In this document: positions 24,601-35,702 of the stretch, piece after piece | Layout of the letters: every line of letters starts with the position of its first letter | Position numbering within the stretch: position 1 is the stretch's first letter | Assembly (NCBI GenBank): GCA_037349105.1 | Contig: JAYJMM010000041.1 | Span: 496,001-560,000 of the forward strand | Reading direction: 5' to 3' | Length of the DNA: 64,000 nucleotides | From: Limnomonas spitsbergensis | Lineage: Eukaryota; Chlorophyta; Chlorophyceae; Chlamydomonadales | Made by a program: the position numbers and the translations under genes | The notes under the pieces: model-generated | What the model was told of the DNA's origin: nothing | The model's database searches: none | What the model saw: only the letters and a program-made list of their open reading frames with translations

Positions 24601-25099
24601 GGATGGCGGAAGCCGTCCCGCCAGATGCATTGCATTTGACATTCAGTGTCACGTCGTGTAGCCGCGCCGTCCCTGCGTCCTTCCTTGCTTGGCTGCTCTG
24701 CAAGTCCCATGCAGCTGCGTGTGATTGCCGAAGGCCTCTCGTGTGTTGCTGACCAGTCGTCCAGCGTGTTGCTTTTGTCGCCTTTGCCCTGATGTGTTGG
24801 CTACCTGTGTGAGCACCCTGCATGAACGACCAGGAATGGTAACGTTCCGGAGCAGACGTAACCCCCAGCGCTTCACCCCCGTCCCCGTTGATGCATTTTG
24901 TTTGTAAATGTAGCGTCTTTGCTCTTCCCCCTGCGCGTGCATCTGACTTTGGCAGGTGCCACCCTCAGCCCCCTCCTCGCAGAAACCTCTCGTGCCGCCC
25001 CGTCCAGCAAAGCGGCCGCCCGGCATCTCTGTCAGGTCTGGCCTTGGGTTGTTTAGGCCCTGTAGCGTCTCAGTTGAGCCAGGCTCATGTAGGCCCTGA
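18622..25099 (+). CDS. Nuclear canonical poly(A) polymerase
   Basis: It adds poly(A) tails to pre-mRNA 3' ends in the nucleus. Exons: 18622-18711, 18833-19031, 19124-19221, 19311-19376, 19903-20084, 20194-20353, 20618-20797, 21273-21407, 21743-22108, 22751-22867, 23254-23802, 24226-24495, 24956-25099 (851 aa; phases close). The N terminus [15 protein letters not shown] matches the family opening. The nucleotidyltransferase core is [17 protein letters not shown] (catalytic Asp99 and Asp101), with the third Asp in [11 protein letters not shown] (Asp158). Then come [38 protein letters not shown], the [13 protein letters not shown] central domain, and a C-terminal RNA-binding region with [14 protein letters not shown] and [10 protein letters not shown]. 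An acidic/Pro-rich tail ends [18 protein letters not shown]. Intron 19377-19902 has a GC donor. A shorter form could read through to a stop at 24507. Confidence 0.93.
24903..24907 (+). terminator. TGTAA polyadenylation-type signal (short poly(A) polymerase form)
   Basis: TGTAA is the usual poly(A) signal of chlorophycean algae. This copy lies in the last poly(A) polymerase intron, about 400 nt after the alternative stop at 24507, and could end a short transcript. The next on this strand is at 26218-26222, after the long-form stop at 25099. Confidence 0.4.
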
Positions 25100-25555
25100 T
25101 TATCTTTGTTGAGCGAAGGTCGTTGGTCTTGACTCGCCTCTCTTGAGCCTGGAAACCACCCTGTGGTTGGGTGTGGGAATCTAGCTAGGTTATTTTTATT
25201 TGATGTCTGCTGTCTAGAAGCTTCTGGCTTGAGGGCGTCACAAATGCGATTTCCCCCAGTGTCGTGTTCCGCTCTGTTCATTTGTATTTGGCTAAGATTT
25301 GTTGGTTCTCCTGGAAATTACGGATGCCACGTGGCTGCTTTCTTTCTTGGGGCAGGCTGGTGCGGGAACTCTTCCAGCCATCGCATGTTTTCTGAAGAGA
25401 TTTTGGCTGAATCCTGATGACGACCCTGGTTCCGCCCCTCCCCCTGAACGCCTGACCCCTTGACCCTGCAGGCTCCAGCAGAAGACGGGCAAGTGAACTC
25501 TTCGCTGGCTGCTGCTGGACGGAAGCGAGGGGGGGCGCCTGGGTTACTCGACAAG

Positions 25556-25587
<32 letters not shown>

Positions 25588-27342
25588 ATTGGACGGTACA
25601 GTGCTGGCTGCTGCCATGCCGACATGCATGGCCATGCTATGTGAAGTTTGCATGATCGCACGCGTTGGTCTCTGAAGCACATGCAGCCGATTGCATGTCC
25701 AATAGCACGGCCTGGGCTGTGCAGCGCGTGCACACCTGTTGTGATCTGTTTTGACGACCACGCTCCTGATTGGTTTCGGACGAGCCACTCAGCCTGGGCC
25801 TGTTTTTCGGAGAGTCATGGACGCAGGAGTTGACTACGAGGAACTGCTCGCGAGTGTCCCCTCTTCGTTCGAGAGAGGTATTGGTAAGAGTGACGTGCAA
25901 GGCACCTGCTCACTGGTTTCAGCTGGACCCCGGAGCTGACAGTGGCATGCAAGGCACACCAGCTCTTCAGGCAGTTCTGCTATAAGACATGTGTTGATAC
26001 GGAGTGCCTGAATGAACTGCGACGCGGTGATCAGAGAGAGGATTGTACTCGGTCATTAATATTCGTAATTTATATTGTTTCTTATGAACCTGGAGCCAGA
26101 CTGTTGGGGGTAGGAAGCAGGATTTATGGGCAGGCAGCTGGTGGTAGTAGCCAGTAGGTGGCTTCTTGTTGACTGTCTTCTGATGGAGTGGGAGTGCATG
26201 ATATCGCAGGCTTCTCTTGTAACAACACTCGAGTCCTTGAAACCCGGGGTACCGACCCAGTTCGCAATAGTATGGTCGGAACGTTCTTTTGAATTTCAGC
26301 ATGGAGAGGTCTCAACAACAATGCCCCCACGATTCTGATATGTTTGGACACATAGCATGTGTCAGCCGAGATGTTACAAGGGATAGCAAAGAGTACAGAG
26401 CTTACAGATTCATGGAGTGAAAAAATGTCAGGAAAAATAATGGAAACTTATCTGGAAATAGATGTGTGGGGCCACTGGTTCCATTGGCAGGTTTTCAACT
26501 CTAAACGTGCCCATCATGGCATGAAATGGTTCCATTTGCGAATCAGCCTAGGAAGGCAAGACTTCATCGATTGCCTCGTACGGAAATCGTCATGTTATAA
26601 AATCGGTCAGAACTGACTAAAAAGTTGCCATATTAACCAGCGAGGTTGCGTTTCCCCCCAAAACATACAAAGAAGGAAGGTGAAGAGGATGAGGGTTATA
26701 CATGGACAATGATGCAGGGGGTGAGAGAAAAGCACAGAAAAATGTCGAGAAATCATGTAAACATGTGCTGCTAGCAGCAATGCTAGGCTCAGCAGAAGCT
26801 GCCAGCAGGTTTTTGCCTGGGAAAATCAAAGGGCATCCTCACTGCAGACGTGTATATTAAAGCTCACAACCACATGTTCGAGATAGCACACTAAACGAAC
26901 ATGGGTGCATGATGTAAGAAGTGCAAACACAACAGTAATTTTGACTAATCCAGTTGTCGTTCACCGAGGCTCTGACGATTTTTAACCTTCGTGGCCAGTG
27001 CCAACGAAATTATGAAGAACTGTTAACGCATAACAACGAAAAGAGAGGTTCGATGAATCGATGTATGAGGCGGGAGAAAGGAGGTCGTAATTGTTTAGGG
27101 TTGGGTAGTTTGTAGCGAAAATAGAGGTTTGAAGAGGAGACAGAGGAGAGAGGGTTCATCTGTCAGGCATGCTTCATGTTCATGCCTTCGCTTGGGCATT
27201 CTTATAGTAGATTATGCAATGCTTTTGTATAGTGGACATTGCAGCCAGGCAGCGGCCAAGTCCTTGTGAAGCGCACCGGCGCCTAGGTAGGCGGCCATTG
27301 GACAGTTGACCAAAGTATCCGGTGACTGGGATGGTGGGGTTG
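25100..27342. other. Convergent intergenic region
   Basis: This lies between the 3' ends of poly(A) polymerase and the response-regulator gene. It contains a CTG/CAG run near 25558-25590, a plus-strand TGTAA at 26218-26222 that could end the poly(A) polymerase transcript, and purine-rich unique sequence around 27060-27150. No ORF with family motifs or coherent splice sites was found. Confidence 0.5.
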
Positions 27343-28379
27343 TCATGCTGTTGACACGGCTTCCCTCCACAGTGGCAGGAGACGATCCAACACCAGTTCC
27401 ACAGCATCTAAGCGCATGCAAGCTGGTTTGTGCTGCGCAGAATGAAAGATGAGCGGAACAATCAGGAATTGCAGACCCCCCCACCATAGTGCCGCATTTC
27501 CAGACATGAGAAACAAGTGGGCTGCATGAAGAACATGCCTGCCGTGATGCCAGCATTTACAAGATATTTCAATCTTACCAGGACTTCATCTGCACCAGCG
27601 GAAATGGCACTTGAGCACACAGTAGCGTCTTCTGGCCCATGTCTGTCTTGCAGGTCGTTGGCAGTGAACACAATGACTGGCAAGCGGTTGGCAGGTACAG
27701 AGGGGTCTTTGTGAGCAGTTTTCTCCATTTTCCTCAGCTTGGCCACCGTTTGCCACCCGTTCAACATGGGCTGCGGACGCAAATTCGGGTAATGGGGTGA
27801 GGGTGCATCCGGCGCAAGTTAGTTTGCAAGGAAAACGACGATGCATACGGTAGCATCATTATACCATACGCAATCTTATGAATCCCGCTTGCAAGGGCCC
27901 TAAGTCAGCTAAATCTCCGGAGAATCTTTTGCCGCGCACCATGTTCAGGTCCAAGAACACAGCAACGATGCCAGTTTCCCTGACGAAGATTTCACAAGCC
28001 TGCACTCCTTGTTCTGCCTCGTGGACTGCAAAACCCAGCTGCGAGACACAATGCAAAAACTCAAATTTCAATATGCATGGAACACACATTATCTCTCAGC
28101 AGTTTGTCGTCAATACTACAAACCAAACAGTACGCAGAACGAGATACCAGCTGCCCAAGTTGCAAGTGCCATCCACAATACAAAATATCGAGCCGGCAGC
28201 AGAAATCTCATGGGCAGCAGAAACCTCGGAAGCGAAGCACCAGTAGGTGAACAGACAGACATGCCAGAAATCGAAGTTGCTACCTTTTTAACTATGACAG
28301 ACAAAATCTTCCGATTCATTCGTGAGTCGTCCACTACTAGGATGCTAGGCCGTGACGGAGAACTGCTCTGCATGTTCAT
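27343..28379 (-). CDS. Single-domain CheY-like response regulator
   Basis: Phospho-receiver domain of two-component signalling. Exons: 28284-28379, 27940-28038, 27579-27770, 27343-27432, all phase 0, giving 158 residues. Visible residues: ILVVDDSRMNRKIL (acidic pair Asp17/Asp18), phospho-acceptor Asp62 in VFLDLNMPMLNGW, VFTAND with Thr101, and HKP with the conserved Lys131. An insertion of about 20 residues separates helix 4 and strand 5 (DRHGPEDATVCSSAIS). No output domain follows, so it should act through a partner such as a phosphotransfer protein. In-phase sequence continues upstream of the ATG through a possible acceptor at about 28424 (FKDLIQFATPIGIAD) to a possible exon at 28480-28555. 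The gene could therefore be the receiver end of a larger sensor, but a stop just upstream of that exon makes this uncertain. Confidence 0.8.
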
Positions 28380-28559
28380 GTCAGCAATTCCGATAGGCGT
28401 GGCAAACTGTATTAAATCTTTGAACTGCAGTTCAGGATGCTGGTTTGTGGTAAGGACTAAGGGATTTATCTACCTCGGACGCAATCTGTTCTGTTGATTC
28501 GGGGTGGGAGCGGGGCAAAATCTTCGCTGGATTTTTATCGCCCACCAGAACACATGTCG

Positions 28560-29700
28560 TAAATTATGTCATAAGTGCTGGCAACAGGCAAGCTGGCAGG
28601 ACGGAGAGGATTATACCTCGGATTACTTCTCGCAGACCCTGTTTAGGATCAATGGGGGAACTCCACGGAGTTATTTTTTTCCATGGAGGAAATGTTTCTC
28701 CATCGAATCTCGTGGAACAGGTGTGGAGGAACGGATGGAGGAGCTTTCGAAAAGGTGGAGGAACACGATCGTTTCCGCGGAGGGGCGGGGGGGGCAGCGG
28801 AAACTTTTGAACCATCAACGCACTGCCAGCGTGACCGAGATAGTTTTCCTGTCACTTTCTGTCCTCAAGACGATGCTCGCTATCTAGTTCATTCACAAGC
28901 CATGCACCTTAACTAAGCCATGCACCGTAAGCCCCTGCACCCGAAGCCTTGCACCCTAAGCCCGGCACCCTAAGCCCTGTAACTTTTGATGTATATCATA
29001 TATCGAGGAAATTGGAGTGGACGGGGGCGGTAAAGCCGTCCCCTCTGTGCGGGAAAGGGCGTTATGATGATGACCTCCCATACATATGTACAAATGTTAC
29101 CATTCTTCCTCCATCTCACGCCTTGTGGAACATGGCTTACTCACGAACTTTAGGAGGAACTTAATACAAATGTCGTGTTTTACCTCCACTCTAGTTTCCT
29201 CCTTCAAGAGAAATAGAGCTTCTAGCGCGATGAGAAATAGAGCTTCTAGCGTGATGAGGTCCTGCCCCTTTACTTTTGCGTTTGAAGTACGGTCCTTGGG
29301 GTTTCTGTCAGTGGATAAATCCTGGTACCACTATATCTTCGCATCATGCACGTGCAAAGACTCATGAGTAGCAAGTTGGAAGAAGCCGCACCAGCGAGAG
29401 TGCTTGTGTGCGCACAAACTTCTGACTACGTCTTGGCGCACTTGGCACAGCCATCACTAGGAACAATGATGTTACACCTCTTGGCCCTACCATCACTAGG
29501 GTCAATAACTAGGGTAAGACTCGGTAGTCGACAGTGGGGTGCTTTCATGGAGGATGTGGTAGGTTTTGATTACGCTTCGTCATTTCAAAGGCCGGGGCTT
29601 CCTTTGCCTTACTATTGTCCTCCCCCGTCTAAAGTTACTCCATTTGTGCGTCCCTTCACTTCGCTCCCTCCTTCATGCGACGCCCATGCGGCGGAGTTTT
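28560..29700. other. Gene-poor stretch with degenerate repeats
   Basis: 28640-28830 is built of GGAGGAA- and TTCC-rich near-palindromic pieces that look like transposon debris. 28885-28985 has about five degenerate copies of a 16-17-bp unit around CACCCTAAGCC. No supported ORF or splice pattern. Confidence 0.4.
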
Positions 29701-29719
29701 TCAGCATGGCCCAACGGTG

Positions 29720-29840
29720 TATAATGCGCTCCAGAAATTGGCAGTATTCTCATATTGCTGTGTTTTTAAATCAATAAGTGGGCTCCTTTGTTGCAAGTAC
29801 AGTGTGAAGGGAATACTGCCAATTTCTGGAGCGCATTATA
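29720..29840. repeat. Perfect 30-bp inverted repeat (hairpin or mini-MITE)
   Basis: 29720-29749 is the exact reverse complement of 29811-29840, with a 61-nt loop. Pairing resumes outside after a 4-nt bulge (CGGTG against CACCG). It could be a small foldback element or a hairpin-RNA source. Confidence 0.9.
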
Positions 29841-29934
29841 TACACACCGGTAGAAAAGGTGCTTGCAAGTGTTTGTGTGCCGAGTGCCCTCAAAAACTTC
29901 GCAGTGTGTGAGTACCCAAGTGACACTTAGTTCA

Positions 29935-30360
29935 TGGCACATCTCCCGGTCCTCCCGGGGGTTGGTGGCACACGTCCCAGCCATTCCGAGGGTCGGTGGC
30001 ACACGTCCCGGCCCTCCCGGAGGTTAGTGGCAAACATCCCAGCCCTCCCGGGGGTCAGTGGCACACGTCCCAGCCATCCCCAGGGTCGGTGGCACATGTC
30101 CCAGCCCTCCCGGGGGTCAGTGACACATGCCCCGGCCTTCCCTGGGGTCGGTGGCACATGTCCCGGAACTACCAGGGATCGGTGGCACACCTCCAGGCCT
30201 TCCCGGGATCGGTGGCACACGTCCCCGGCTCCCCGCCCTCCTAGGGCGTCCGCGACACACATCCCAGTCCTCACGGGGGTCGGTGGCACACAACCCGGCC
30301 CACTAGGGGGTTGGTAACACACGTTCCGGCCCTCCCGTGGGTCTAGTGGGTCGGTGGCAC
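29935..30360. repeat. 31-bp minisatellite
   Basis: About 14 degenerate units of 31 bp, centred on GGTGGCACACGTCCC plus CCTCCCGGGGGT. Antisense reading gives repeated CHRP/CATDP/REGWD peptides, a by-product of the repeat. No neighbouring gene is supported. Confidence 0.85.
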
Positions 30361-31640
30361 ACATATCTAGTTTCATGAGGACTGCAAGGAGCCAGCCAAA
30401 CAACACTCTAGTGAAAACTAAGCCTTGGCACAAAACAGCGTCCATGTGCATGACACTGAACAACAGCAGCTTCGGCACATCACTGACATGAGCATGCTTA
30501 AAAACAAAATCTCCGTGCACAGAACATGGGAACAAACAGCGGGATACAGGTACATGCAGGGGCACATCAGGGCTACAAGCCAATTTATATGCATGACCTT
30601 GACTGAGGTGTGCCGATACCTTGAGTAGTTGAGTTCAACGCCACTCCAAGTTGACTGAGGAGACATACAGCCTCAAGTCTCAAGCCCTCATTAGACACCT
30701 GCACCATCAAAGGAACACTTTGTCAGGCCAGAAATAGTAATGAAATGTCATACGACTGGCGAACCAAGGCCAAAATATACTCTATCGAAATCATCAAGAG
30801 GAGAGAACTCAGAGAAGACTCCATCCAGTCCAGCCAGGAGGCAAAGAAGAGAACGACAAGCAATACGTCTGCAAGAGCGCTGAAGCAGTTCGAGGACAAA
30901 TCACTGATGAAAACAACTATTCGTTCGCTGCTAAGCATGACAACTCAAGCCTAAGGTCGTGAATAAAAAAATGCTCAAAGTATGGATTCATACATTTCGG
31001 AACTTGAATCCAATCCATCATGTTCCCTCGGGAAATAAGAGTGGATACAGATTGGACCCTGGTATCAAGAGTGACGCTAGCGGCTCGGCTTCTGGCCTGC
31101 CCCTTGGCGCCTAGCCCCAAGGGGCAGGCCAGGAGCGGGGGTGTCAAAGTCAGTCGTGTCGGGGCATCTAAGTTCTAGACGATAGTTACGGGTGGGTAAG
31201 TAGGTGTCTGACTTGACCACCATGCATAATTAAAAGAGCCGGTGTGCGTCAAATTGACAAACGACAGGACGGTCCAGCCGAGATCAGGCACTGGGTACGT
31301 ACGGAAGGACGGAATGCTTCACTAGCAGAACTAAAAGAAACATACGTGCGGGTCGACAGTCTCGGCACGACATCAGTATTCTATATTTCTGTTCTCGTAA
31401 AAACAGGCGCGCATGAACAGGAAATTCACACGACCAAGTTCCTACCGGTGTGCAGCCGCAATACCTTATTCGTAAAAAGGCAGGACTTCGGAATTTAAAG
31501 AGCAAAACGAATATGTACGCCAGCCGTCGTTGGAGCTTTGGCTTGGATTTTATGCCGCTTGTTCACTTTTTAGGGATCTCCTTTATGGGAGACTGTAAAA
31601 AAAGTGTGCCTAGAAAAAAAAGTGACTAAAAAAAAAAAAG
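30361..31640. other. Intergenic stretch, one strong short hairpin
   Basis: The only structure seen is a hairpin at about 31096-31129, where GGCCTGCCCCTTGG pairs with CCAAGGGGCAGGCC across a short loop. ORFs here lack family motifs. Confidence 0.4.
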
Positions 31641-31741
31641 ACGCGCAGCAGAACCTACTATGCCGGCCTGGACGGCTCACGACGCTCAGCAGGCACCGGG
31701 CAGGCGATCAAAAGATGCGCATTGACATTGTGATTCTAATG

Positions 31742-32150
31742 CACTCAACGTCGAGTGTAGGCGATATGTATTCGAAAAGTTATTGCAGTCGCTGCGAATT
31801 GGGGGCCGATGACATCTCTCGCCGGCCAACCACCCATGCTACATACCGAAACGAGTGGCGACGCTCGGCATGCACGGCCTGGGTGGCAACGCACTGTTAT
31901 GCCGCAAGTGCGGCCTCGATTGAAAGCAGCGCATTAGCAATGTGGTTATATTTTACTCAACGTCGGGTGTAGGCGATGTGTATTCGTGAAGCTTTTTGGC
32001 CGCGCAGCGATGACACCTCTCGCCCGCCACCCACCCAATCGACCGTGACTAATGCCGTACTGGTGTCAGTCGCTTACAGCCTAGCACCGACTATGCTGAT
32101 CAAGCGGAGGTCGCGAGTTCGATACCTGCTGGTGTTAGCCGATGGTTGTT
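31742..32150 (+). repeat. Degenerate ~90-bp direct repeats followed by a tRNA-like segment
   Basis: 31742-31850 and 31955-32050 share CTCAACGTCG, GTGTAGGCGAT, GTATTCG and GATGACA-CTCTCGC in the same order. Just after, 32053-32140 has a Pol III B-box-like GAGTTCGATACC and a possible 7-bp acceptor-type stem (TAATGCC with GGTGTTA, two G-T pairs). The arms in between do not fold convincingly. A tRNA-derived SINE is likelier than a working tRNA. Confidence 0.4.
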
Positions 32151-32460
32151 CGCACCCGAAAGAAAACAACCCTGAAGAAGAGCGAAGGGTTCAAGAAAAG
32201 TAAAGACACCAAAAGAAACCCGGGAAAGGTGGCAAAGATCCCCACGATTTTTTCTTCTTCCTCCTTTTGCATAGGCGGCTGAGGTTTAAGTGGGTGAGAG
32301 GTGTGCAGTTGTTTGTTCAAAACGAAGCGGACATTTGTGCTGATTGTTTTGATATTTGAACGTTACAGGTGCTTGGGAGGAATGAAGAGAAGCATTGAAA
32401 ATGTTGGAACAAAGGAGGCAATATTTTGCATGGTCTGTTTGAGTGCACATATTTTACAAT

Positions 32461-33236
32461 TTAAAGGCCGAGTACTTTGGCAGGAACGAACTGTGTATGT
32501 GTAGTTGTAAACAAAGTACGAAAACATGGAGTGAGATGGGATGCATGGAAATTTGAGGCACGCCTGCGACCGCAATAGCTAGCATCACAGCTGATCTCCA
32601 CAGCAGACGGTCCAGCTTCACCACAGGATTGACGTCTCAGTTCAGCATCTGACATGCTACTGACTTCTTTAGCTGCTGCAGTCTCCTCCTGTATTCTAGC
32701 CTCTCTTGCAACCTGCCTCTGCTGCCTCTGTGATGCTTCCACGATCGCCTTGCCAAACACCTCTCGGGACACCACCACCTTGTTAACAGCCTCGACCAAG
32801 GCTGCGCTCACAACAGCTACGTCAACTGAGGCAGGCGATGATACAAACGTCAGAGTCCATGTGCGAGAAACAGCGTTCCACCGACACTGCTGGCTAGGCA
32901 CCTGCGCTGCCCGATGAAGGACCTCCATCATTCGCTCAATCGACACCACGGGCACACCGTTGCTCTCCCATGCAACAGACAATAAGCTATATGCAGTGAA
33001 GTCGCTTTCATCTGCAGCTTTCCAACTTGCGCACTCCGACCGGGACCGAGTCGAATCGCCTGAGCAGCGATAAGCTCCTGTGCTACTTCGGGTAATATAG
33101 CCGGCTTAGCGTTGAACAATTTCCAACTAGCAAATTCTCCGAGTGCCAAAGAATCATTCTCTTCCAAACGTACAGCCATCTGTGCAAAAAAGATATACCG
33201 GGACCCGCAATGCAAAGTCGTAGGTGGCCACAGCAC
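32461..33236 (-). pseudogene. Uncertain gene or gene remnant, two overlapping frames
   Basis: One frame (from about 33182, after a strong TTTTTTGCACAG acceptor) reads MAVRLEENDSLALGEFASWKLF and continues to about 33005. The second frame (about 33010-32461) reads AYSLLSVAWESNGVPVVSIE and ends in a Gln/Glu-rich helix-like segment. Composition suggests both were coding. They are offset by one frame in their overlap at 32975-33010, so a tiny intron, a frameshift or decay must separate them. I do not recognise the family. Confidence 0.35.
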
Positions 33237-33788
33237 AGACTCTGGCAGGTATGGGCTTCTTAGTACAGCGCTACAGTTTGATACGCAGTCATGCGTTCCA
33301 CAAACCCATGTGCTGCTCTAGAACTTTCCACCTTCCAAACGCTACCACCCATACACTCCATACGTCACCACCCGCCAATTCCTGCCCTGCCCGCCCCTGA
33401 GGATCGAGGTTCGCGCTCCGGGCACGGGACTGGTATGCCTTCTACCAAAAGAATCGCAAAAATGCGCGCTTTCTGGCTATCTTAATTTGGCAGCAAACCG
33501 TGCACCCCGTTTCAGTGCCGGAAACCATACTTGGGGCTCATACGTCTCGCCCAGGCCACGCAACGGGCCCTAAAAGTTTCTTCAGGCTCGCGCGATTTTT
33601 CTCTTTCTCGTGCGCCCGTTTTGGAAGCAAGCCGTGCAGCTTTCGAACAGCTCATGTTTTTGTGGTTTCGGGGGCATAGTCTCGCTACAGTGACTGGCGT
33701 AATCACTCTTCCAACCTAGGGGGGGGGGCAAAAACAAAAAATTGACCCCATCCCCCATCTTTGTAGAGCTTGACGAGAGCGTTCCATA

Positions 33789-34255
33789 CAGTGCTGTGCG
33801 ATTACGCCATAATCCGATTTTTGTGTAAGTAATTACGGTCAATTACGGCGTAACACGTAATTTCGCGCAATTAAGGCTTTTTAGCTTGCACGCAATTAAG
33901 AGCGAGCTGTAATCTAGACCGCAAGCACGTTCTAGTAGATTTCTTTCTTTTGGGGACATCAGTCATTCATTTTCGAAGGTGGGAAGTTGCGGATCGTTGT
34001 GCGTCAACTCATAGGAAGATATCGTGAAGATCAGAACAGCTTCCACGTTAACGTGCCACGACTTTTCGTCAATTGGCGGGTAGGTTCCAAGCCGAAAACC
34101 CCATTTGTGGTGCGTAACCAGGGTTTCGTCTGTGGTTACGCCGAAAGCAACTTGCAGTAATTGCGGTGTAATCTGGGCGGTCCTGGTAAATTGCGCGCAA
34201 ATTGCACCGTCACCGCAAACTGTAATTTCACGAACCGTAAGGAAGCACAGCACTG
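33789..34255. mobile_element. 467-bp hAT-type MITE
   Basis: Both ends are the 11-bp terminal inverted repeat CAGTGCTGTGC, and both flanks carry the same 8-bp direct repeat GTTCCATA (33781-33788 and 34256-34263). An 8-bp target-site duplication and a CAG-starting TIR are the hallmarks of hAT transposons. There is no transposase ORF, so it is non-autonomous. The interior is rich in AATTACGG/CGTAATT-type subterminal motifs. Confidence 0.88.
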
Positions 34256-34263
34256 GTTCCATA

Positions 34264-35702
34264 GCTGTTTTTTAATAATAATAAAAATATTTTTTAAATA
34301 TTTTTTGGCCCTGGAGGGTGGGAGATATGGGGGGGCAAAGTTGGGGGGGGGGGGGGGGGGGGGGTCTCCAAAAAAATCCAAAATTGTTTTTTGTTTTCAA
34401 ACTTCGTATCTTTTTTCTGGAGGTCTGTTGAGGCTGGCAGCGGCACCTCTGTGTTCTTCTTGCCAACATGAGTCCATCTACATCCTGAAATATTGCTTGA
34501 ATTACCACATGACCCCCTGCCCCCCCACACTGAGGGTTTGGCCCCATTGGACACACCCCGAAACCAACTGAGTCAGCCTTAGAAAGAGCTGTATTATACG
34601 CAGCACATGGTAGTGTTGGTCTGGTGGATCATGAATGAACCGATCACGCGTGGTCGTTGTGGCAAGGTCCTCAAATCCGCTGACTCTGCTAACGTCAGAC
34701 GCCACCAGAATGAAGGGAGTGCATGGTAGCTTTCGCGATATCACGCGATTCGAAGCGGCAGAGAACGCTCGGGTTTGCTCCCGTTCCACCCCTACTAGCT
34801 ACCCCTGCTACAACCCCAGCTGCTGCCCCAGCTGAGCCAACAACCGCGAGCCTGCCAGCCTCTCCTTCTCCATCTCCGGCTGAGAATGAGGCTGCAGCGG
34901 CGTCGCCTCCTTCGTCAGATGTTGCGGCATTGCGAGAGGTCTCAAAGTGCCAGGGCTATTCACCTCCCGTCGGCTAGCCTTTTACAGCGCATTGGGCATT
35001 TGCTGCACACAGTGCGCGCGCACCGCTGCCTTTCGCGTTCGAGGAGAGGGGCCGCAGGGCCCTGGACTGCAGTGGTGTCGCTGCTGCTGCTGGCAACAGC
35101 TCGTGCAGCTCGTGCGCCAGCCCTCTGTAGAATCAGAGGCTGGTGTCCATGCTGCAGCGGTCAAGGTGAAGGCTGATACCATCACATTGCCACCGCCATC
35201 CAGGCCATCTGCCTTCTGGAAACATGTGATCACTAGCTAGAAGTAGTCGATAGTCAATAGCTTGGCTGAGCTCAGTACCCAAATTGATTGTTGGCATGAA
35301 TGGTCATCACCTAACAAATTGAAATATATCAGTAGAAGCGCCTTGACAAGCTGATCAAAAAACACCCCTTACATGCCCTTTAATTCTGAATTGTGATTGA
35401 GATGTATGAATTTCAATGGGTTCCGGAGGCGGAGGGTGGGTGGGTGGTAGGCTTGGGTGCTCGTTTTTATTCAATTGGGGATAGGGTCCCCAGCTTTTTT
35501 TTGCCCCCCCCCCTCGCTTCCTACCGGTGCTTCCAGCGCGGATACCGTACCGTCCGTACGTACGCGTGCGTACGTCTTTGACATGACAAGGACACACAAC
35601 AATGAAGGTCACTGTCTTGGAAGTGTAAACCTTGCTTGCAATTTCTAGATAGTGAACTGAACACGCACGGTTGCATACGGACGCTTGTTACCTGGCGGGG
35701 GA
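34264..35702. other. Flank of MITE and upstream region of the membrane-protein gene
   Basis: 34264-34380 is A/T-rich with a 22-base G run (34343-34364), a likely sequencing weak point. 34720-35235 has Pro/Ala- and Val/Lys-rich open frames (for example SRPSAFWKHVITS before a stop at 35240) without convincing exon boundaries. The promoter of the gene starting at 35703 must lie in the right part; no clear TATA box. Confidence 0.4.

Noticed and set aside
24649..25281. 210-codon minus-strand ORF antisense to the poly(A) polymerase 3' end
   Set aside because: No family motif, no splice logic, and composition typical of antisense noise in GC-rich DNA.
29927..30583. 218-codon minus-strand ORF with repeated CHRP/REGWD peptides
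   Set aside because: It is explained by the 31-bp minisatellite. No flanking coding sequence or family match.
34343..34364. 22-base G run as a functional G-quadruplex
   Set aside because: A pure homopolymer next to AT-rich debris is more likely slippage or sequence error. No gene context supports a role.
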